11,240 bases of DNA from Ignavibacteriales bacterium (GTDB taxonomy: Bacteria > Bacteroidota > Ignavibacteria > Ignavibacteriales > Melioribacteraceae). The position numbers and the translations under genes are program-made. Below the pieces are notes generated by a model, which saw nothing but the letters and a program-made list of their open reading frames with translations, was not told the DNA's origin and did not search any database. Positions 6,392 to 11,240 of this stretch are shown in pieces. The stretch's first letter is position 1, and each line of letters opens with the position of its first letter. The stretch is from positions 1 to 11,240 of the forward strand of contig JAGVBL010000277.1 in NCBI GenBank assembly GCA_020059785.1, in the 5' to 3' direction.

Positions 6392-9300
6392 ATGATTAGG
6401 CAATTCCTACAAATTTCTTTGGCAATCTTATTAATCTTAGTCAACCTCTCTGTTGCGCAGAGTAATCAAATTAAAATTCTTAATCCGGGTTTTGAAAAAT
6501 TAACGTCTTCTGGAAGTGCAGAAAACTGGAAGATTGAACCAACCGGGAAAGTTGAATTCACAAAAAATGCTTTTCATTCAGGAAATATTTCTGCTTTCAT
6601 TACTCATGATAACTGGGCGCAGAGCGTTTTATCATCGGAGGAAATAAAATTAAAGGTCGGTCATATATATAAATTAAGTGCATGGATTAGATCGGAAAAT
6701 GCTTTTACAAATCCAATTGATCAATATCCAACACCGGTAGCAGCCGCAATTACAATGGAATCATTTCCATTTACAAATAGTTCACCCTCGGTTGGAGCGA
6801 CAAAAGATTGGGAAAAAGTTGAAGTGATGTTTGTCGCAACAAAATCTAAAGACTTTATTCGTTTACACTTTGGTTATAACGGCAATGCAAAAGGAAAAGT
6901 CTGGTTTGATGATGTTGAGTTATCGGAAGTAACCGACATATCAGAATATATTCCGATGGAAACTGTTAAGTGGTATGGTCCCGCATTCCGATATGAAGAT
7001 AAAGGCTGGATTTTTGTTCACATAGAAGGCAAACCGTATCAGCGTGGTTATCAATACGGTTATTTACTTGCTGATGAAATAAAAACCTTTATAGAAAAGT
7101 TAGCAGTAAACTATAAGAATACAGACGCACAGGGCGGATGGAACAGAACACGTTTTGAAGTTGATGCGATGATGCTTAGAAAATATGAGGAAGAATATCT
7201 TACCGAGATGAAAGGAATTGCCGATGGTGCAGCGAAATCCGGGGCGAGGGTATTCGATCGTCCGGTCGATTTTCTTGATATAGTTGCAATCAATTCTTCA
7301 ATCGATCTTGATTACGCACAAAGCGCTCTACGTGTAACACCAAATCCGTTAACGGGTAAAAGTTTTCTTTCGAGCGAGGATGAACTGAACATAACTGAAC
7401 GGCTTCATAAATGTTCTGCATTCCTTGCAAATAACTCAGCAACAAAGGATGGAAAAATTGTTTACGGACAAATTTTTATGTGGGGCGGTTACACAGGATA
7501 TCATTGGAATGTTATTGCCGACGTTCAACCTTCTGAAGGAAACAGACTTGTTTATCAAACTTATCCTGGTGGAATCCATTCGGGTGCGGATTTTTATATG
7601 AACAGTGCCGGAATTATGTTAGGCGAAACGACCGTCCAGCAGACTCCGTATAATCCGGATGGTATACCGCAATCGAATAGAATCCGTAAAGCCGCTCAAT
7701 ATGCAAACAGCATTGATGATGTTGTAAAAATTATGACAACAAAGAATAACGGAATGTATACAAACGATTGGCTTGTAGCAGATGTAAAGAAAAATGAAAT
7801 AGGAATTTTTCTTTTAGGCACTAATAAGTGGAAGTTATGGAGAAGTTCTAAGAATGAATGGTACAACGATGCTAAAGATTTTTACTGGAGCAATAATAAC
7901 AACAAGGATCTCGAAGTAAGAAAAGAATATATTCAGAATGCAGAGGAAGCACCGGCGGATATTATCTGGCGACCGGCAAACCGTGATATTGCATTCTGGA
8001 ATTTTTACCAGCAAATGAAAGGTAGTATCAATCAAACAGCGGCGTTTAATTTATGGAATTCATCGCCTATCAACCGTCCGCATGCATGCGATGGAAAAGT
8101 TACAACATCCGAAATGGCTGAAAACCTGATGTTTTTTGCACACATTGGTAAAGTTACTCTACGCGAGCAGTTTGTTGGGGAGAACGGAAGAATTCCGGAT
8201 CTGCCTAATGCGCTAACAAGGTTTACACTTGGTTACACAGTTGCTAACCCGATTTATGTTGCTGATAAGCTGAAAGAAATGAAAAACAAAGCTGTTTCAA
8301 TTCCAGCAATAAAAAATCTTGCTAATCAAATTAGCGGGGTAAGAGATCTCTATACGTTTGAAAAAAATAATTTATGGAAAGGAACCGTTTATCCTTCATC
8401 GGAAAAAGAGAACTGGTTTGTTAGCGCGACGTCATCATACTATAATTTCTTGAAGCAAATGCCCTCAAATCCCGATGCAGCTTTTAATTATTCTAAAGAT
8501 GAATTGACCGAGCTTAATTATCGACTGTTGTATGTTATAAATAAAGAAGGAAACATTTCGCCGCTTAATGCAAAAACAGTTTATGATAAATATAACGGCT
8601 ATCAGATCCCTAGAATAAAAGGAACATATTTACTTCATCAGTTAAGGTTGATGCTTGGAAATAAATTATTCTCAGAGATGATGAATAAAATTCATTCTGA
8701 TTTCAGAGAAAAAAATATTACAACGGAGCAGTTCATTACGTCTGCAGAAAAAATATCCGGCAAACAGTTGCGAAGTTTCATTATACAATGGCTTGAGAGA
8801 GAAGAAATTCCGAATGTTGATTTTAATGCGGATGTTATTCAATCTGATGATAAATGGACTTTAAATGTAAATCTGACACAGAGCAATCCGGTATTTGATT
8901 TCTATACAACTATTTCAATAGAAAACGGAAATGAGAGAATTATCAAGTTGATTGAAGCGAGGGGTAATGAACAGAGATATCAATTCGTGCTAAAAGAAAA
9001 ACCGGGAAGAGTAATTTTTAACTATGGTAACGACATTCCCGTTCAGCATAATAATTTTTATACATATCAAAACTTCTTTGATGACTTTGCAACCACACTT
9101 ATAATTTACGGTACAACCCAGCAGATAGAGGCAAATCATACCATTGCACTCCGCTACCAGAAGATGGTTGCTGACAGGTTTACAGAAGTATTTCAGCCGC
9201 TAAGGAAAGATAGCGAAGTTGACGAAAGCGAACTTTCAAAGAATGATCTTATTATTCTCGGCGGTCCATCGGAGAATTCGCTTGCAAAGAAATTATTCGG

Positions 9301-9562
9301 TAAACTTGGTATTGAATGCGGAAAATATTTCTTCAAATGGAACGGAACATTATATTGTAATAACGACGATGGATTATACCTTACATATCCGAATCCGTAT
9401 AATCCTCAAAAGACTGTTTATATATTTATTGGAAATAGTGCACAGCAATTATATCAGATGACCAAAGCGCATCAGACGATGCCGGCGTGGGCGCTTTTCA
9501 AAGGTAGTAAAATCGTTAAGAAAGGATATCATTCCAATCCATCATTAGAGAAAAATCTATAA
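6392..9562 (+). CDS. Secreted multidomain phospholipase B-like / C45-type Ntn hydrolase fused to a degenerate M1-like domain
   Basis: The protein has 1056 residues. Residues 1-22 form a Sec signal peptide (cleavage near VAQ). Residues about 25-182 look like a carbohydrate-binding/galactose-binding jelly roll (ILNPGFEKL... KVWFDDVELSEV). Residues about 195-590 resemble phospholipase B-like/C45 Ntn hydrolases: RGYQYGYLLADEI (218-230), candidate nucleophile Cys341 in HKCSAF, then YPGGIHSGADFYMNSAGIML...ETT (391-414) and NNGMYTNDWLVAD (452-464), matching the order of PLBD-type proteins. Such enzymes self-cleave before the Cys; the bond would be Lys340-Cys341. Residues about 672-805 match the C-terminal half of an M1 aminopeptidase catalytic domain (GTYLLHQLRLMLG; NITTEQFITSAEKISGKQL), but no HExxH is present. 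Residues about 885-1048 form an alpha/beta domain I cannot name. Substrate (lipid, N-acyl or peptide amide) is unknown. The ATG is set by the signal peptide. The gene is followed by a terminator. Confidence 0.85.
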   Translation: MIRQFLQISLAILLILVNLSVAQSNQIKILNPGFEKLTSSGSAENWKIEPTGKVEFTKNAFHSGNISAFITHDNWAQSVLSSEEIKLKVGHIYKLSAWIRSENAFTNPIDQYPTPVAAAITMESFPFTNSSPSVGATKDWEKVEVMFVATKSKDFIRLHFGYNGNAKGKVWFDDVELSEVTDISEYIPMETVKWYGPAFRYEDKGWIFVHIEGKPYQRGYQYGYLLADEIKTFIEKLAVNYKNTDAQGGWNRTRFEVDAMMLRKYEEEYLTEMKGIADGAAKSGARVFDRPVDFLDIVAINSSIDLDYAQSALRVTPNPLTGKSFLSSEDELNITERLHKCSAFLANNSATKDGKIVYGQIFMWGGYTGYHWNVIADVQPSEGNRLVYQTYPGGIHSGADFYMNSAGIMLGETTVQQTPYNPDGIPQSNRIRKAAQYANSIDDVVKIMTTKNNGMYTNDWLVADVKKNEIGIFLLGTNKWKLWRSSKNEWYNDAKDFYWSNNNNKDLEVRKEYIQNAEEAPADIIWRPANRDIAFWNFYQQMKGSINQTAAFNLWNSSPINRPHACDGKVTTSEMAENLMFFAHIGKVTLREQFVGENGRIPDLPNALTRFTLGYTVANPIYVADKLKEMKNKAVSIPAIKNLANQISGVRDLYTFEKNNLWKGTVYPSSEKENWFVSATSSYYNFLKQMPSNPDAAFNYSKDELTELNYRLLYVINKEGNISPLNAKTVYDKYNGYQIPRIKGTYLLHQLRLMLGNKLFSEMMNKIHSDFREKNITTEQFITSAEKISGKQLRSFIIQWLEREEIPNVDFNADVIQSDDKWTLNVNLTQSNPVFDFYTTISIENGNERIIKLIEARGNEQRYQFVLKEKPGRVIFNYGNDIPVQHNNFYTYQNFFDDFATTLIIYGTTQQIEANHTIALRYQKMVADRFTEVFQPLRKDSEVDESELSKNDLIILGGPSENSLAKKLFGKLGIECGKYFFKWNGTLYCNNDDGLYLTYPNPYNPQKTVYIFIGNSAQQLYQMTKAHQTMPAWALFKGSKIVKKGYHSNPSLEKNL

Positions 9563-9574
9563 TTATTTTCACCA

Positions 9575-9614
9575 AACCGGCTCAGAATTAATGGGCCGGT
9601 TCAAATTTTCTTTC
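9575..9614 (+). terminator. Intrinsic terminator after the large hydrolase gene
   Basis: AACCGGCTC / GGGCCGGTT (9575-9583, 9593-9601) forms a 9-bp stem with one T-G wobble and a 9-nt loop. A T-rich tail (AAATTTTCTTTCT) follows. It starts 12 nt after the stop codon and separates the hydrolase from the molybdoenzyme gene. Confidence 0.8.
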
Positions 9615-9656
9615 TAAAATATTTGTTAATCAGATTTTCACTCTAAAAATTTAGAT

Positions 9657-9670
9657 CAAAAAATTTTTTG
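9657..9670. repeat. Perfect A/T-tract palindrome in the molybdoenzyme leader
   Basis: CAAAAAATTTTTTG is an exact 14-bp palindrome of an A6 and a T6 tract, 57 nt upstream of the molybdoenzyme ATG. A6T6 tracts bend DNA or attract nucleoid proteins, so it could be an upstream promoter or operator element, or chance in AT-rich DNA. The rest of the 9602-9726 spacer holds a smaller palindrome CAACT-A-AGTTG (9693-9703). It contains no convincing promoter and no FNR-type site. Confidence 0.45.
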
Positions 9671-9726
9671 CTCTTTCATCTTTTCGTCCTTTCAACTAAG
9701 TTGCTGTAGAAATAAAATTCTATCAG

Positions 9727-11240
9727 ATGAAAGAAAGGGCAGAAAACTCAAATAATCCTTTTGGTCTTTCAAGGCGGGAATTCTTAAAATGGTCCTCTGC
9801 ACTTGGTGCTGCTTCATTAACCGTCGGTGGAATTTCTGAAATTGTCGGTTCAATTGAATCTAAAACCAAACCGTTTGTATTAGCAGACCGGATAGTAAGA
9901 ACCGGATGCCCTGCACACAACTGCGGCGGAAGATGTTTACTGAAGGTTTATGTTAAAAATGAAAAAATTATCCGCATCGAAACCGACGACCGTCCTACCG
10001 ATTCAATTGAGGATCCGCAATTAAGAGCTTGCATAAGAGGGAGAGCTTACCGTAAACGCCAGTATCATCCCGACCGTTTGAAATATCCACTAAAGAGAAT
10101 CGGGAAGCGCGGCGAAGGAAAATTCGAAAGAATAACCTGGGATGAAGCATACAACAAAATCATTTTCGAAATAAATCGAATAAAAAAAACATACGGCAAC
10201 AGTTCAATCTACGTTCCGTATGGCACCGGAAGTTATAATCAGGTAAACGGAAGACAAACTGCAGTACGGCTTTTCAATTTGATCGGCGGCTCTCTCGGTT
10301 TTTACAACAGTTACAGCTGGGCGGCAATTTCTAAAGCTACTCCTTATGTATTTGGGACAAGTGTTACGGGAAATCAACGGCAAGATTGGGTCAATTCGAA
10401 ATACATAATTATGTGGAGCTGGAATCCATGCGAGATGCGCGATGGAACAAACAGCGAATATTTTTTGAAGAAGGCGAAAGAGAACGGCGCTAAAATAATT
10501 TGTATCGATCCGAGGATGAGTATGAGTGCCGTTGCACTTGCAGATGAGTGGATCCCAATTCGTCCCGGTACCGACGTTGCAATGATGAGTGCTATGACTT
10601 ATGTAATGATAACAGAAAATATTTATGATAGAGATTTCGTTTCAAAATATTGTGTCGGCTTCGATTTATCTCAGATGCCGGAAGGATTAGAGAATGAGGA
10701 GAGCTATAAAGATTACATTTTGGGAATTCATGATGGAATTCCTAAAACACCTCAATGGGCAGAAGAGATTACGACGGTTCCCAAAGAAACAATTATTAAA
10801 ATTGCACGCGAGTATGCAACAATTAAACCTGCTATGCTCTATCAGGGTTATGGAATGCAGAGACGCGCATACGGAGAAACCGCAGTAATCGGCGGATGCG
10901 TTCTTGCTGCAATTACTGGTAATGTAGGAGTACCCGGCGGTTGTGCAAGTGGAATTGCTCTTCAGGCAGATGATGGCGGACCTTTCTGGAATGTTTTTCC
11001 AACCGGTCCTAATCCAATCAAAACAAGAATACCAACTTTTCTATGGACTGAAGCTGTTCTTAGAGGAAAGGAATTAACCGCTTCAGAAGGTGTTGTTGGT
11101 GCAGATAAACTATATAACAATATAAAACTGATTTATGCCGTTGCCACAAATGCTTTGATTAATCAGCATGCTAATGTTAACAGAACAGCAAAAATTTTAG
11201 AGGATGAAAAATTAGTTGAGTTCATTGTTGTTCATGAACA
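9727..11240 (+). CDS. DmsA-like Tat-exported molybdopterin (Mo-bisMGD) oxidoreductase, catalytic subunit (3' end missing)
   Basis: This is the catalytic subunit of a DMSO-reductase-family enzyme, probably a periplasmic terminal reductase. 504 codons are visible and the frame is still open at the window edge. Residues 1-42 are a twin-arginine signal (SRREFLKW at 15-22, then a Gly/Ala/Ser hydrophobic stretch). A [4Fe-4S] site is formed by Cys61, Cys66, Cys70 and Cys102. RACIRGRAYRKRQYHPDRLKYP, RGEGKFERITWDEAY (128-142), ADEWIPIRPGTD (272-283) and YVMITENIYDRDFVSKYCVG follow E. coli DmsA nearly word for word as I recall it. Ser197 in SYSWAA falls where DmsA has its Mo-ligand serine. QGYGMQRRAYGE and TGNVGVPGG belong to the cofactor-binding domains. 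Substrate (DMSO, another S- or N-oxide, oxyanion) cannot be fixed. An Fe-S subunit and a membrane anchor are expected downstream. Shine-Dalgarno is weak; the ATG is set by the Tat signal. Confidence 0.9.
   Translation, partial: MKERAENSNNPFGLSRREFLKWSSALGAASLTVGGISEIVGSIESKTKPFVLADRIVRTGCPAHNCGGRCLLKVYVKNEKIIRIETDDRPTDSIEDPQLRACIRGRAYRKRQYHPDRLKYPLKRIGKRGEGKFERITWDEAYNKIIFEINRIKKTYGNSSIYVPYGTGSYNQVNGRQTAVRLFNLIGGSLGFYNSYSWAAISKATPYVFGTSVTGNQRQDWVNSKYIIMWSWNPCEMRDGTNSEYFLKKAKENGAKIICIDPRMSMSAVALADEWIPIRPGTDVAMMSAMTYVMITENIYDRDFVSKYCVGFDLSQMPEGLENEESYKDYILGIHDGIPKTPQWAEEITTVPKETIIKIAREYATIKPAMLYQGYGMQRRAYGETAVIGGCVLAAITGNVGVPGGCASGIALQADDGGPFWNVFPTGPNPIKTRIPTFLWTEAVLRGKELTASEGVVGADKLYNNIKLIYAVATNALINQHANVNRTAKILEDEKLVEFIVVHE

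Noticed and set aside
8405..8806. An active M1 zinc aminopeptidase in the large protein
   Set aside because: No HExxH occurs anywhere in the 1056 residues and the expected third-ligand Glu is replaced by Ser678, so metallopeptidase activity is unlikely.
2..9562. The whole window as one novel export-and-hydrolase system
   Set aside because: The efflux operon is closed by a strong terminator and followed by an oppositely oriented reductase, so nothing ties the pump to the lipoprotein or the large hydrolase.
9602..9726. FNR/CRP-like operator before the molybdoenzyme
   Set aside because: Only isolated ATCA half-sites are present; no TTGAT-N4-ATCAA-like pair was found.
9723..9920. 65-residue minus-strand frame opposite the Tat signal region
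   Set aside because: It is the complement of the molybdoenzyme start, which carries a Tat motif and a DmsA-like protein in the plus frame.
10694..10888. 64-residue plus-strand frame inside the molybdoenzyme gene
   Set aside because: It is an alternate frame of a well-conserved DmsA-like coding region.
1..11240. CRISPR array, tRNA/rRNA gene, insertion sequence, phage or defence system
   Set aside because: No spaced direct repeats, cloverleaf sequences, terminal inverted repeats, transposase or integrase motifs were seen on either strand.

Overview
The window looks like part of a low-GC, Gram-negative, outer-membrane-bearing bacterium. It encodes a MacAB/TolC-type tripartite exporter, a lipoprotein, several Sec-exported proteins and a Tat-exported molybdoenzyme. 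AGA-rich arginine codons, AT-rich spacers, at least two good Shine-Dalgarno sites (before the ATPase and permease genes) and a promoter resembling the Bacteroidota TTG/TAnnTTTG pattern would fit an Ignavibacteria/Melioribacter-like member of the Bacteroidota-Chlorobi group. That placement is inference; no rRNA or marker gene is present.

Layout. (1) 2-4530, + strand: a four-gene efflux operon. It holds a MacA-like periplasmic adaptor (5' end cut off), a MacB-type ATPase and a MacB-type permease as two separate genes, and a TolC-family outer-membrane channel. It ends at a strong intrinsic terminator (4556-4582). The first three genes are 2-11 nt apart; the channel gene follows after 58 nt. (2) 4581-5462, - strand: a YdhF-like aldo/keto reductase converging on the efflux operon and sharing its terminator region. 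(3) 5609-6301, +: a lipoprotein of unknown function, divergent from the reductase. (4) 6392-9562, +: a secreted 1056-residue multidomain protein. It has a jelly-roll-like N-terminal domain, a phospholipase B-like/C45-type Ntn-hydrolase core with a candidate nucleophile Cys341, an M1-aminopeptidase-like segment that has lost its zinc ligands, and an unassigned C-terminal alpha/beta domain. (5) 9575-9614: an intrinsic terminator. (6) 9727-11240, +: the first 504 codons of a DmsA-like Tat-exported Mo-bisMGD oxidoreductase, running off the window.

Functionally the window is a set of cell-envelope genes. The exporter spans inner membrane, periplasm and outer membrane. The lipoprotein and the large hydrolase are exported through Sec. 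The molybdoenzyme would serve anaerobic respiration in the periplasm, probably with Fe-S and membrane-anchor subunits encoded just beyond the right edge. No tRNA, rRNA, CRISPR array, insertion sequence or phage gene was seen. No gene-free stretch exceeds about 165 bp. The most unusual object is the large Ntn-hydrolase/dead-M1 fusion; I see no evidence for a wholly new multigene system.
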